This document shows, piece after piece, positions 9,702 to 20,058 of a stretch of DNA of 64,000 bases. The translations under genes and the position numbers were made by a program. The DNA comes from Deltaproteobacteria bacterium (GTDB lineage Bacteria; Myxococcota_A; UBA9160; JAFDDA01): assembly GCA_019311105.1 (NCBI GenBank), contig JAFDDA010000021.1:1-64000 (forward strand), written 5' to 3'. Every line of letters starts with the position of its first letter. Position 1 is the first letter of the stretch. A model generated the notes under the pieces. The model was not told where the DNA came from. It ran no database searches and saw only the letters and a program-made list of their open reading frames with translations.

Positions 9702-10268
9702 GTGGCGACCGACCAGCACCCGAGTGCAGGTGCATCCGCCGAAGGCACCGTCCAGGTCCACGGCGCTCTCGTGGAGGTGCGCGGCACGGGCGTGCTGATC
9801 CTCGGCCCCAGCGGTGCGGGGAAGAGCGAGACCGCCCTCGAACTCATCACGCGCGGCCACCGACTCGTCGCCGACGACGTGGTGCGGCTCGAAGAGCGCG
9901 ATGGCCGGCTCGAAGGGCAGGCCCCCGAACTCATCCGCCATCACCTCGAAGTTCGCGGCATCGGGATCGTCGACCTGCGACGTCTCTATGGCGAAGTGGC
10001 GGTGGCGATGCGAGCGACGGTCGACCTGGTGTGCCGGATCGTGCCCTGGAAGGAAGGCCTGGTGGTCGAACGCGTCGGGCTCGAGCGGCCCGTGGAATCG
10101 GTCGCAGGGCATTCGATCCCGGTCGTCGTGCTTCCGGCGCGTCCTTCGGGCAACCTGGCCACCCTGGTCGATCTGGCGGTCCGAGACCACCGGGACCGGG
10201 CCGGTGGCGAGTCCGCCGCCCACCGGCTCGACGAGCGGGTGAAGCGGGCCGCTTTGGGGAAGTCGTGA
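9702..10268 (+). CDS. hprK: HPr kinase/phosphorylase, short (C-terminal domain only) form
   Basis: P-loop GPSGAGKSETALEL; HprK signature LEVRGIGIVDLRRLYG; GTG start. Confidence 0.88.
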   Translation: MATDQHPSAGASAEGTVQVHGALVEVRGTGVLILGPSGAGKSETALELITRGHRLVADDVVRLEERDGRLEGQAPELIRHHLEVRGIGIVDLRRLYGEVAVAMRATVDLVCRIVPWKEGLVVERVGLERPVESVAGHSIPVVVLPARPSGNLATLVDLAVRDHRDRAGGESAAHRLDERVKRAALGKS

Positions 10269-10290
10269 ACTCGGTTTTCTTGGGGATGAA

Positions 10291-11190
10291 GTGAGCCCCG
10301 TGAACTCTGTCGTTTCGGGGGATGAAGTGAGCGAATCTCGCATCGTGTTCGTCGCCGGGCTCTCGGGCAGCGGCAAGACCACGGCCATGGCGGCCTTGGA
10401 GGATCTCGGGTTCTACTGCGTCGACAATCTGCCGCCCATGCTGATCAAGCAGTTCCTGGAGCTCTGCGCGCAGTCGACGCCTCCCGTCGAGCGCGTGGCC
10501 CTCGCCATCGACACTCGCGAGCCCACCTTCCTGGAGGGCGTCCCCAACGTGATCCGCGAGCTGCGGGCCGACGGGACGAGCCCGGAGCTGGTCTTTCTCG
10601 ATTGCGACAACGAGACCCTGGTGAACCGCTACCGCGAGACGCGCCGCGTCCACCCGCTCTCGCCCGGCGGGAACGTCCAGGACGGGATCGAGCGCGAACG
10701 CGAGCTGCTGGTCGATCTCGCCCGCCTGGCGGACATCGTGGTGGATACGTCGCGCCTCAACGTGCATCAGTTGCGCGAGACCGTGGTGCGTCACGTGGTC
10801 GGGGCCACCCGTTCCACGGTCGTGAACGTCGTATCGTTCGGCTACCGCTTTGGGACGCCAAGCTCGGCGGAGCTGATGTTCGACGTGCGTTTCCTGCCCA
10901 ACCCGCACTTCGAGCCCGAGCTGCGCCCTTTGACCGGAGCGGACGCCGGTGTGGCCGAGTACGTGTTGAAGAGCGAGCGCACCGGGGCTCTGCTCGAGCG
11001 GCTGCGCGACCTGCTCGGTTTCCTCTTGCCCCTGTACGACGAAGAGGGGAAGGCCTATCTCACCGTCGGGGTCGGGTGCACGGGCGGCCGCCATCGCTCG
11101 GTGGCGATCGCGAACCAGCTCGCGCAAGATCTGCGATCCTTGGGGCGCGAAGTAAACGTGACCCACCGTGATTCGGCAAAGCCCACATGA
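10291..11190 (+). CDS. rapZ: RNase adapter protein RapZ
   Basis: GLSGSGKTTAMAALEDLGFYCVDNLPP; VGCTGGRHRSVAIANQLA. Confidence 0.93.
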   Translation: MSPVNSVVSGDEVSESRIVFVAGLSGSGKTTAMAALEDLGFYCVDNLPPMLIKQFLELCAQSTPPVERVALAIDTREPTFLEGVPNVIRELRADGTSPELVFLDCDNETLVNRYRETRRVHPLSPGGNVQDGIERERELLVDLARLADIVVDTSRLNVHQLRETVVRHVVGATRSTVVNVVSFGYRFGTPSSAELMFDVRFLPNPHFEPELRPLTGADAGVAEYVLKSERTGALLERLRDLLGFLLPLYDEEGKAYLTVGVGCTGGRHRSVAIANQLAQDLRSLGREVNVTHRDSAKPT

Positions 11191-11212
11191 TCGGGCGCTC
11201 GGAGAAAGCCTC

Positions 11213-11623
11213 GTGAAGATCGGCGTCGTCCTCGTCACGCACTATCGCCTGGGTGAAGAACTCCTCCATGCGCTGCGGCTGATCGTCCCCGACGCGCCGG
11301 ACTTCCAGGCCGTCTCGATCGAGCCGGCTCAGGGCGTGGAGCAGATGCGCAGCGGCATCCAGGCAGCCCTCGAGAAGACCGATCAAGGCGAGGGCGTGCT
11401 GATCCTCACCGACATGTTCGGGGGCACGCCGTCCAACATCAGCCTGTCGTTCCAGAAGGATCACGCGGTCGAGGTCGTGACCGGCGTGAACCTGCCCATG
11501 CTGATCAAGCTCGCCAGCGGCGTCGACCCGCAGCCGCTCGAAGACCTCGCGACCTTCATCAAGGAGTACGGCCGCCGGAACATCTCCGTTGCGAGCGAGA
11601 TCCTGCCCGGCGGCGGCTCGTGA
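11213..11623 (+). CDS. PTS mannose-family EIIA component
   Basis: [17 protein letters not shown] ... [17 protein letters not shown] start chosen. Confidence 0.88.
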   Translation: MKIGVVLVTHYRLGEELLHALRLIVPDAPDFQAVSIEPAQGVEQMRSGIQAALEKTDQGEGVLILTDMFGGTPSNISLSFQKDHAVEVVTGVNLPMLIKLASGVDPQPLEDLATFIKEYGRRNISVASEILPGGGS

Positions 11624-11916
11624 CCGCAGCGGAGGATTCGGGCGACGCGGTCGAGGCCACCTTCATCGTGAAGAGCGAGCTGGGGTTGCACGCGCGGCCG
11701 GCCGGACGCTTCGTCTCCGTGGCGGGCGGCTTCGAGGCGGAAGTCCAGGTGGCGCGGGGCGACGAGTGGGTGAGCGGCAAGAGCGTCCTCTCGCTGCTGT
11801 CGCTGGCCGCCAGCCCGGGAACCGAGCTGCGGATTCGTGCGGTCGGGCCCGACGCCCGAGCCGCCGTCGAGGCCCTCGGAAGCGTCCTGGAGGAGCCCGA
11901 GAGCGCCGGCGCCTAG
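11620..11916 (+). CDS. ptsH: phosphocarrier protein HPr
   Basis: [10 protein letters not shown] (His15) and [19 protein letters not shown] (Ser46 region). Confidence 0.9.
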   Translation: MTAAEDSGDAVEATFIVKSELGLHARPAGRFVSVAGGFEAEVQVARGDEWVSGKSVLSLLSLAASPGTELRIRAVGPDARAAVEALGSVLEEPESAGA

Positions 11917-12095
11917 CCGAGGCTTGGGCTCCCGCCCCGGCCTCGAGCCGGTGCTCCGGCCGAGCCGCCGCCACGTCGGCTGCCGCCTGCCTGCCGGTGG
12001 GTTCCGGGGTGGGTTCCGGGTTTGATCCGAGGCGGCTCATCCCGTATAAACTCCCGTTCTCGCTGCCTGTTCCCTTGCCTCAAGGAGTGCCTTGG

Positions 12096-13262
<1,167 letters not shown>

Positions 13263-13288
13263 CGCGCTAGGAAAGGTCCGACCCCTTC

Positions 13289-13624
13289 ATGAACGCGCTT
13301 CCCCTCGCGGTCTGGCTCCAAACCGAGCCGAGCCTGTTCAACAGTTTTCTCATTCCGATGGTGATGGTGTTCGGCATCTTCTACCTGCTCCTCATCCGGC
13401 CGCAGAACAAGCAGCGCAAGGAGCACGACAAGATGCTCGAGAGCGTCGCCAAAGGGGATGAGGTCGTGACCACCGGGGGGATGCACGGCAGCGTCGTGGG
13501 TGCCACGGACGAAGTCCTGACGATCGAGATCGCCAACGTGAAGGGCGAGCGCGTCCGCGTGAAGGTGGACCGCAAGAGCGTCGAACGTCGGACGGCTCGT
13601 GCGGACGGGAAAGAAAGCTCGTGA
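13289..13624 (+). CDS. yajC: preprotein translocase subunit YajC
   Basis: FGIFYLLLIRPQNKQRKEHDKML; upstream of secD. Confidence 0.92.
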   Translation: MNALPLAVWLQTEPSLFNSFLIPMVMVFGIFYLLLIRPQNKQRKEHDKMLESVAKGDEVVTTGGMHGSVVGATDEVLTIEIANVKGERVRVKVDRKSVERRTARADGKESS

Positions 13625-15201
13625 GCCTTCGATGGCGAGCGATCCTGGTGGCGTCGACGGTCGTGTGGCTCGGCTTCTTCGCCCTGTCGAACGCGGCGGA
13701 GGACGAGACGCGCGCCGGGGCGTGGTGGCTGCCCGATACCACGATGCGGCTCGGGCTCGACCTGCGGGGCGGCATTCATTGGGTCCTGGGGGTGAAGCTC
13801 GAGACGGCCATCGAGCATGAACTCGACGTCCTGGCGAGTCAGATCCAGGAGGATCTCGACGATCGGAACGTCACGGTCCGGTCCATCGCGCGGGAGGGTG
13901 CGACCCTGGTGGTCGATGCCGGCAGCACGGCCCAAGCCGACGTGCGAAAGGCCTTGGGCGAATGGCAGCGGCTCGAAACGGCGGGCGGGGAGGGCGACGG
14001 CCTCCGCTACGTCCTGACGGACGCTGCCGAGCGCGACGTTCGCGAGACCGGGATGCTGCAGGTGCTCGAGGTCATGCGCCGTCGCATCGAGGACCCCCAG
14101 ACGGGCATCCCGGAGTCGGTCGTCACCCGCCAGGGCAGCGACCGTGTGCTGGTCCAGATCCCCGGTGGCGAGCTCGAGCGGGCCCAGGCGCGGACGTTGC
14201 TCGACCAGACGGGCTTCCTCGAGTTCAAGATCGTGCTCGACCAGGATCGCAGCGAAGACTTGCTGCGTGCCCGGCTGCCCGACGGCCTGCCCCCCGAAAC
14301 GAAGATCGCCTTCCAGCGGGATCGCCTCACGAACCGCGTGCAGTTCGCCTTCCTCGTACCCGAGAAGCCCGACATCACGGGCGAGAAGCTGAAGCACGCG
14401 GCGGTGGGCTTCGACCAGCGCGGTCGCCCGATCGTGAACTTCACATGGAAGCCCGACGGCGCCGAGACCTTTGCGAAGCTCACCGAGGAGAGCATCGGCA
14501 AGCAGCTCGCCATCATCGTCGATGACGACGTGTACAGCGCGCCGTCGATCCGCAGCCGGATCTCGACCCGCGGCCAGATCGAGGGCCAGTTCACCTCGGA
14601 CGAGGCCGGCGAGCTGGCCGTGATCCTGCGCGCGGGTGCCTTGTCGGTGCCGGTGGTGATCGAGGAGGAGCGCACCGTGGGCCCGGCCCTCGGCGCGGAC
14701 TCGATCCGCCGTGGCCTGAACGCTTCGATCGTCGGCCTGTTGGCCGTGGTGGCCTTCGCAGGCGTCTACTACCGACTGTCGGGCGGCTATGCGGCCATCG
14801 CCCTGTTGGTGAACCTCGTCATGATCGTCGGCTTGATGTCGATGTTCGGCGCGACGCTCACCTTGCCCGGCATCGCCGGCCTGGTGCTCACCGTCGGTAT
14901 GGCGATCGACGCCAACGTGATCATCTTCGAGCGCATCCGCGAAGAACTAAGGGCCGGGAAGCTGCCACGCGGGGCCATCCGCACGGGCTTCGAGAAGGCG
15001 ACCTGGACCATCCTCGACGCCAACATCACGACCCTCATCACCGCCATCGTGCTCTACGAGTTCGGCACCGGCCCGATCAAGGGCTTCGCGGTGACGCTCT
15101 CCATCGGGATCCTCACCAGCGTCTTTGCGGCGCTCGTGGTGACTCGCCTTCTCTTCCAGCTCTGGCCCGGCGATCGCCCGGTCGAAGCCGTCTCCATCTA
15201 G
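13621..15201 (+). CDS. secD: protein translocase subunit SecD
   Basis: LGLDLRGGIHWVLGV; GLVLTVGMAIDANVIIFERIREEL. Confidence 0.95.
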   Translation: MSLRWRAILVASTVVWLGFFALSNAAEDETRAGAWWLPDTTMRLGLDLRGGIHWVLGVKLETAIEHELDVLASQIQEDLDDRNVTVRSIAREGATLVVDAGSTAQADVRKALGEWQRLETAGGEGDGLRYVLTDAAERDVRETGMLQVLEVMRRRIEDPQTGIPESVVTRQGSDRVLVQIPGGELERAQARTLLDQTGFLEFKIVLDQDRSEDLLRARLPDGLPPETKIAFQRDRLTNRVQFAFLVPEKPDITGEKLKHAAVGFDQRGRPIVNFTWKPDGAETFAKLTEESIGKQLAIIVDDDVYSAPSIRSRISTRGQIEGQFTSDEAGELAVILRAGALSVPVVIEEERTVGPALGADSIRRGLNASIVGLLAVVAFAGVYYRLSGGYAAIALLVNLVMIVGLMSMFGATLTLPGIAGLVLTVGMAIDANVIIFERIREELRAGKLPRGAIRTGFEKATWTILDANITTLITAIVLYEFGTGPIKGFAVTLSIGILTSVFAALVVTRLLFQLWPGDRPVEAVSI

Positions 15202-15210
15202 GGGAACATC

Positions 15211-16188
15211 GTGCCCTTCGAGATCGTCAAGCCCGGAACCCATATCGACTTCGTTCGCTACGCGAAGTCCGCCGCGATCCTGTCCGCGGTGCTGATCCTG
15301 ATCGGATTCGCCGCCATCCCGGTGCAGGGCTTCCGCCTGGGCATCGACTTCGCGGGCGGGACCGAGATCCAGGTGAACTTCACCGGCGAGGAGGCCGTCG
15401 ACGAAGCCGCCATCCGCGCCGCTGCGGGCAGCGTGGTGGAGGACGTCAGCGTCGTGCGCTTCGGCGCCGAGGATTCGCGCGAGTTCCTGATCAAGTTCAG
15501 CAAGTCGCAAGGGGAGAAGGGCGAGGTCGTCGATCACATCATGGCCGCCCTGCGCGAGCAGGTGGGCGAGGCGCGCGAAGACCGCGTCGAGTTCGTCGGG
15601 CCCAAGGTCGGGGAGGAGCTGCGAGCCGACGGCCTGCGGGCCTTGGCCGTGGCCGGCATCATGGTCCTGCTCTACATCGCCTTCCGCTTCACCACACGCT
15701 TCGCCCCCGGCGCAATCGTCGCCGCCCTCCACGACGTGCTCGTCACCGGCGGCCTCTTCGTGATCATGGGGATGGAGTTCGACCTGCGTGTCCTGGCTGC
15801 GATGCTGGCGATCGTCGGCTACAGCCTCAACGACACGATCATCATCTACGACCGCATCCGCGAGAACATGGAGATCCGCACCAAGCAGGATCTCCCCGAG
15901 GTCATCAACCACAGCATCAACCAGATGCTCGGCCGCACCATCCTGACCTCCGGCACGACGCTCCTCGCAGTCCTGGCGCTCCTCTTCCTCGGCGGCGAAG
16001 TCATCCGCCCCTTCGCCATCGCCATGAGCATCGGCATCGTCGTCGGCACCTACTCGAGCATCTACATCGCCGCCCCGACCCTGCTCCTGCTAGAAAACCG
16101 AGCTGCCGCCAGCGCCGCAAGCGGAAGCACGAAGTCCAAGGGCAAGCCCAACAAGCCCAAGGGCAAACAAAAGACCAGCCGGGCCTAA
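15211..16188 (+). CDS. secF: protein translocase subunit SecF
   Basis: LGIDFAGGTEIQV; IVGYSLNDTIIIYDRIREN. Confidence 0.95.
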   Translation: MPFEIVKPGTHIDFVRYAKSAAILSAVLILIGFAAIPVQGFRLGIDFAGGTEIQVNFTGEEAVDEAAIRAAAGSVVEDVSVVRFGAEDSREFLIKFSKSQGEKGEVVDHIMAALREQVGEAREDRVEFVGPKVGEELRADGLRALAVAGIMVLLYIAFRFTTRFAPGAIVAALHDVLVTGGLFVIMGMEFDLRVLAAMLAIVGYSLNDTIIIYDRIRENMEIRTKQDLPEVINHSINQMLGRTILTSGTTLLAVLALLFLGGEVIRPFAIAMSIGIVVGTYSSIYIAAPTLLLLENRAAASAASGSTKSKGKPNKPKGKQKTSRA

Positions 16189-16225
16189 GCCCCAAGCCAC
16201 CGAGCAGTCGCCCACTACAAGAAGA

Positions 16226-16333
16226 GCCGGGTGGGGAAGGAATTCCCTTCCGGCGCCGCCGCAGGCGGAATCGAGGCTGGCCCGACCATCCAGGCCAGCC
16301 ATTCGCAGGAAGGGAATTCCTTCCCCACCCGGC
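16226..16333. repeat. 108-nt element with 26-bp perfect terminal inverted repeats and inner hairpins
   Basis: Arms GCCGGGTGGGGAAGGAATTCCCTTCC (16226-16251) and its reverse complement (16308-16333). Confidence 0.92.
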
Positions 16334-16341
16334 GGCAGAGC

Positions 16342-16890
16342 CTAGGGAGTCGCGAACCCGCCCGAAGCCTGAGGCTTAGGAGCCGGAGGCGAAGCCTGAG
16401 GCTTCGCAGAGGCTTGCGCCCCCTCCTTCTTCGTCATCGAGATCGACCCGTTCAAGACGGCCCCTTCCTCGACGACCAGCCGCGGCGCCCGGACGTCGCC
16501 ATCTACCACGCCGCTCGCCTGGATCTCCACGCGCTCGAGCCCCGTCACGTCCCCGGCCACACGGCCCGTGACGATCACCGTCTTGGCGGTGACCGTGGCC
16601 TCGCAGATTCCATTGGCACCCACGGTGAGCTGGTGCTCGGGCAGGTCGACCTTGCCCTCGACCTTGCCCTCGACGAGGATGTCCTCGTCTCCGGAGATGT
16701 CACCCTTGAACGTGATCGACTTACCGACGTTGGCCATCTTCTCTACCTCGAGCGGGGGAGATTGAAACCGCGTCTCACGCGCGGGCTGAGTCGTTCGGGG
16801 CGGGGAGGGTGCAGCCTCGGAACGGGCGGGGCCACGGGCCGCAGTGGGCTCCGTCGTCTCGCGATCGTCCTTGCCGCCGAACAGGGCCAT
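16342..16890 (-). CDS. bactofilin (polymer-forming cytoskeletal protein)
   Basis: NVGKSITFKGDISGDEDILVEGKVEGKVDLPEHQLTVG ... VTGLERVEIQASGVVDGDVRAPRLVVEEGAVLNG. Confidence 0.9.
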   Translation of the reverse strand: MALFGGKDDRETTEPTAARGPARSEAAPSPPRTTQPARETRFQSPPLEVEKMANVGKSITFKGDISGDEDILVEGKVEGKVDLPEHQLTVGANGICEATVTAKTVIVTGRVAGDVTGLERVEIQASGVVDGDVRAPRLVVEEGAVLNGSISMTKKEGAQASAKPQASPPAPKPQASGGFATP

Positions 16891-16934
16891 GTGCCCCCCA
16901 CCTCGCAACAGCGCCCGAAAAGGGCGGAGCGAAT

Positions 16935-18665
16935 CTAACGCAGGCGCCGGGCCTCATCGACCACGATGTTGTGGCGCTCGAGGATCGTCCCCTGGGATCG
17001 TTCCAAGGCCGCCACGGCGTTGCGATAGAGCTGGAAGGCGCCGATCTTCTGGCTCTCGGCGCTGACCAGGTCGCGCTCGCGCTGCAGCACGTCGAAGGGA
17101 GTCGATTCGCCCTGCTCCAGGCGGATGCCCTCCGCGCGGAACTGCTCCTCGGCGGCGAGGCGGCGTCGCTCGGCCGCCTCGATGCCCTCTTGCGCGCTCC
17201 GGAGGTCGCGGGCCGATTTCCGGATGTTCAGGATGATGTCCTGGACGAGCCGCACGCGTTGGGTGCGGATCTTCCGCATCTCGATCTCCGCTTGACGCTT
17301 GCGCGCGCGCGGCGCGTGGTTGCCGAGCGGGATCGAGAACACGCCGCCGATGCTCCAGTTATTCGCACCGTCGTGATCGAAGAAGTCCTCGGTCGAGTGC
17401 CCGAAGTTCGAGTGGATGTCGATCGGGGGGGCGAGACTGCTACAGAACCCCAGGGGCCCGGTCGGGTCACACGGCTTGCCTGAGAGGCCCGTGTAGCCAT
17501 AGCTCGCGACGAGGTCGACCTGGGGTGCCATCTGGTTCCGGTTGAAGGTGAGCCGGATCTCCTGCTGCTCGATGGCCTGGTCGAGGGCTGCGAGCTCGGG
17601 CCGCAGCCGCATCGCTTTGCCGGCCGCCGCTTCGACGTCGACGACGTAGGCCGTGTACTCGTCGGGTCGGTCCGTCGGGTTTACGAGCGTGCGGGAGCCG
17701 GCCTCGAGGTTGACGCCGAGGATCTGGTCGATCAGGTCGTCCTGGGCCGAACGGTACGCGTTTCGCGCGCGGATCAATTCGACTTCGCGCTCCGCCACGC
17801 CGGCCTCGGCCTCGAACACCTCGACCTTGGAGACGACCCCGACTTCGTACTGCACCTCGGTCTGTTCGAGCAGCTCCTGGGATGCCTCGAGGCTCTTGAC
17901 CGCGACGCGTTCCTGCTCGTCGGTCGCGACCGCCTCCCAGTACGAATCTTCGACGCGGGTCACGATGTTCATGAGCTGGAGGCGAAACTCTTCCAGGGCC
18001 TGACCGTAGGCCTCCTTCGAAAGCTTGACCTCGGTCCACGGCTGGTTCCAGTAGAGGTTCCGAAGCAGGGGCTGGGTGAAGCTGAACGTGAGGCCGCTCG
18101 TCCATTGTTCGCGCAGGGAGGAGATCGAGCGGTTCGTCTTGGTCTTGTCTCCGCTGAAGCTGAGCTCGTACTGGGTGCTGAGGACGGGGAGGATGCCGCC
18201 GAGGCTGCCTTCGTTGTGCCAGACCTCGTCTTCGACGAGTGCGACCGGAGTGGTCCCCGCCGCGCCGGGCGTGGCTTGGAGCGCGCTAGCGAATCGGGTC
18301 TCCGTGTCGCTGCGGATGGACTCGATGGACGCGACCGGATCGTAGGCGCCCCACGCGATTCGAGTCCGCTCCCAGGCGATCAGCGGGTCATGCCGCGCCA
18401 CCTGGACGTTGAGGTTGTTCTCGATGGCGAGCGCCATGGCGTCGGCCAGGGAGAGGTCGATCATCGCGGCGTCCTCGGCGGGCGCTGCCGGGTCGGCGGG
18501 CCCCGGTGCGGGCTCGGGGCTGCCCATCGGCTCGACGGCGCCGGAGTCCGCCGCGGCCGCGTCGGGGACGAGCATCGGGGCGTCGCCGCCCAGGTCGTCG
18601 GCGCGCGCGCCGGCCGCCGTCACCCAGAGCAGGACTGCCAGGAAAATCCACTGTCTGCGTACCAT
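16935..18665 (-). CDS. TolC-family outer membrane efflux protein
   Basis: Signal peptide and OEP-type helices (IEAAERRRLAAEEQFRAEGIRLEQGESTPFDVLQRERDLVSAE). Confidence 0.85.
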   Translation of the reverse strand: MVRRQWIFLAVLLWVTAAGARADDLGGDAPMLVPDAAAADSGAVEPMGSPEPAPGPADPAAPAEDAAMIDLSLADAMALAIENNLNVQVARHDPLIAWERTRIAWGAYDPVASIESIRSDTETRFASALQATPGAAGTTPVALVEDEVWHNEGSLGGILPVLSTQYELSFSGDKTKTNRSISSLREQWTSGLTFSFTQPLLRNLYWNQPWTEVKLSKEAYGQALEEFRLQLMNIVTRVEDSYWEAVATDEQERVAVKSLEASQELLEQTEVQYEVGVVSKVEVFEAEAGVAEREVELIRARNAYRSAQDDLIDQILGVNLEAGSRTLVNPTDRPDEYTAYVVDVEAAAGKAMRLRPELAALDQAIEQQEIRLTFNRNQMAPQVDLVASYGYTGLSGKPCDPTGPLGFCSSLAPPIDIHSNFGHSTEDFFDHDGANNWSIGGVFSIPLGNHAPRARKRQAEIEMRKIRTQRVRLVQDIILNIRKSARDLRSAQEGIEAAERRRLAAEEQFRAEGIRLEQGESTPFDVLQRERDLVSAESQKIGAFQLYRNAVAALERSQGTILERHNIVVDEARRLR

Positions 18666-18724
18666 CGGTTCACCTCCGCGGCCCGACGTTAGCAACCCGG
18701 CTGCGCGTGGGGAGCGCCGGCCGA

Positions 18725-18813
18725 AACCGATGCGTACAGGTCCATCGAACCGATGCGTACGGGTCCACGGATCGACTGCGTACAGGTTCCACGGATCGAC
18801 TGCGTACAGCGAG
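18725..18813. repeat. ~4 tandem degenerate 23-24-nt repeats between divergent genes
   Basis: aaccgatgcgtacaggtccatcg / aaccgatgcgtacgggtccacgg / atcgactgcgtacaggttccacgg / atcgactgcgtacagcgag. Confidence 0.9.
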
Positions 18814-18859
18814 CGAGCGACGGAACCGAGGCCCTTGGGGATCGGCTATTCTGGCGCCC

Positions 18860-19561
18860 ATGTCGGTCGTCGCACTCGTTCTCGCCGCCGGCCGTGGCGA
18901 ACGCTTCGGCGGGGACGTCCCGAAGGGCTTCACCCCGCTGGCGGGCCGCTCGCTGCTGGCCCACTCGGTCCTGGCACTCGCGGCCTCGCCGGAAGTGCAG
19001 CACATCCTTCCCGTCGTCCCGGCAGAAGGGGATGCTCGAGCGGCTGCCTGCCTTGCGGAACTCGAGGGGGTCGAGAAGCTCCTGCCCCCGGTCGGAGGCG
19101 GAGCCGAGCGCCAGGATTCCATGCGGGCGGGGCTCGCCGCCGTCCCGGACGGCACGACTCTGGTGGCGGTGCACGACGCAGCGAGGCCCTTGGTGCGGCC
19201 GAGCCTGGTCTCCGACGTGGTGCGGGCGGCTCGGGAGCACGGCGCTGCGCTGCTGGCCGTGCCGGTCCCCGACACCTTGAAGCGCGCCCAAGGCGGCGTG
19301 GTGATCGAGACCCCGGATCGCAGCGAGTACTTTCGAGCCCAGACGCCCCAGGTCTTCCGCATTGATCTGCTGCGCGAGGCGCTCGCCAAGGCCGAGACCT
19401 CCGGTGCGGTCGTGACCGACGACGCGAGCCTGATCGAGGCCCTCGGAGCGCCAGTGCACCTCGTCCCGGGCGACCCCGAGAACCTGAAGATCACCGTGGC
19501 CTCGGACCTCGTCGCCGCCGAGGCGCTCCTCGCTCGGCGCCGCCCCGAGTGGGAGGCTTGA
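18860..19561 (+). CDS. ispD: 2-C-methyl-D-erythritol 4-phosphate cytidylyltransferase
   Basis: ALVLAAGRGERFGGDVPKGFTPLAGRSLL; VAVHDAARPLV; followed by ispF. Confidence 0.93.
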   Translation: MSVVALVLAAGRGERFGGDVPKGFTPLAGRSLLAHSVLALAASPEVQHILPVVPAEGDARAAACLAELEGVEKLLPPVGGGAERQDSMRAGLAAVPDGTTLVAVHDAARPLVRPSLVSDVVRAAREHGAALLAVPVPDTLKRAQGGVVIETPDRSEYFRAQTPQVFRIDLLREALAKAETSGAVVTDDASLIEALGAPVHLVPGDPENLKITVASDLVAAEALLARRRPEWEA

Positions 19562-20058
19562 TGTACGCGCCGCGGATGCGCGTGGGTCAGGGAATCGACG
19601 CGCATCGACTCGAGGCGGGCCGGCCGCTCGTCCTCGGGGGTGTCCCGATCGAACACGACCGCGGGCTCGAAGGCCACTCCGACGGCGACGTGCTGCTGCA
19701 CGCCATTACAAACGCGTTGCTCGGCGCTGTGGGCCGCGGTGACCTCGGCCGGCACTTCCCGTCTTCGAACCACGAGATCGAGGGCATCTCGAGCCGGGTG
19801 ATCCTCGAGCAGGTCATGGGCTGGGTGCGCGACGACGGCTACCGACTCGCCAACGTGGATGCCACGATCGTCGCGCAAGAGCCGCGCCTCGGGCCCCACA
19901 CGGCGAAGATCGAGGCCATGGTCGCCGCGACCCTCGACGTCCATCAGGCCCAGGTGAACGTGAAGGTCACCAGCACCGACGGGCTGGGTGCGATTGGGCG
20001 CGCCGAAGGCATCTCCGCCATCGCAGTGGCGTTGATCGAGCGGAGAGAACGCTCGTGA
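19561..20058 (+). CDS. ispF: 2-C-methyl-D-erythritol 2,4-cyclodiphosphate synthase
   Basis: RVGQGIDAHRLEAGRPLVLGGVPIEHDRGLEGHSDGDVLLHAITNALLGA. Confidence 0.95.
   Translation: MYAPRMRVGQGIDAHRLEAGRPLVLGGVPIEHDRGLEGHSDGDVLLHAITNALLGAVGRGDLGRHFPSSNHEIEGISSRVILEQVMGWVRDDGYRLANVDATIVAQEPRLGPHTAKIEAMVAATLDVHQAQVNVKVTSTDGLGAIGRAEGISAIAVALIERRERS

Noticed and set aside
11917-12095. Possible SAM/SAH riboswitch upstream of metK
   Set aside because: GC-rich with a short duplication (gtgggttccggg x2), but I could not match a known riboswitch consensus or convincing aptamer fold.
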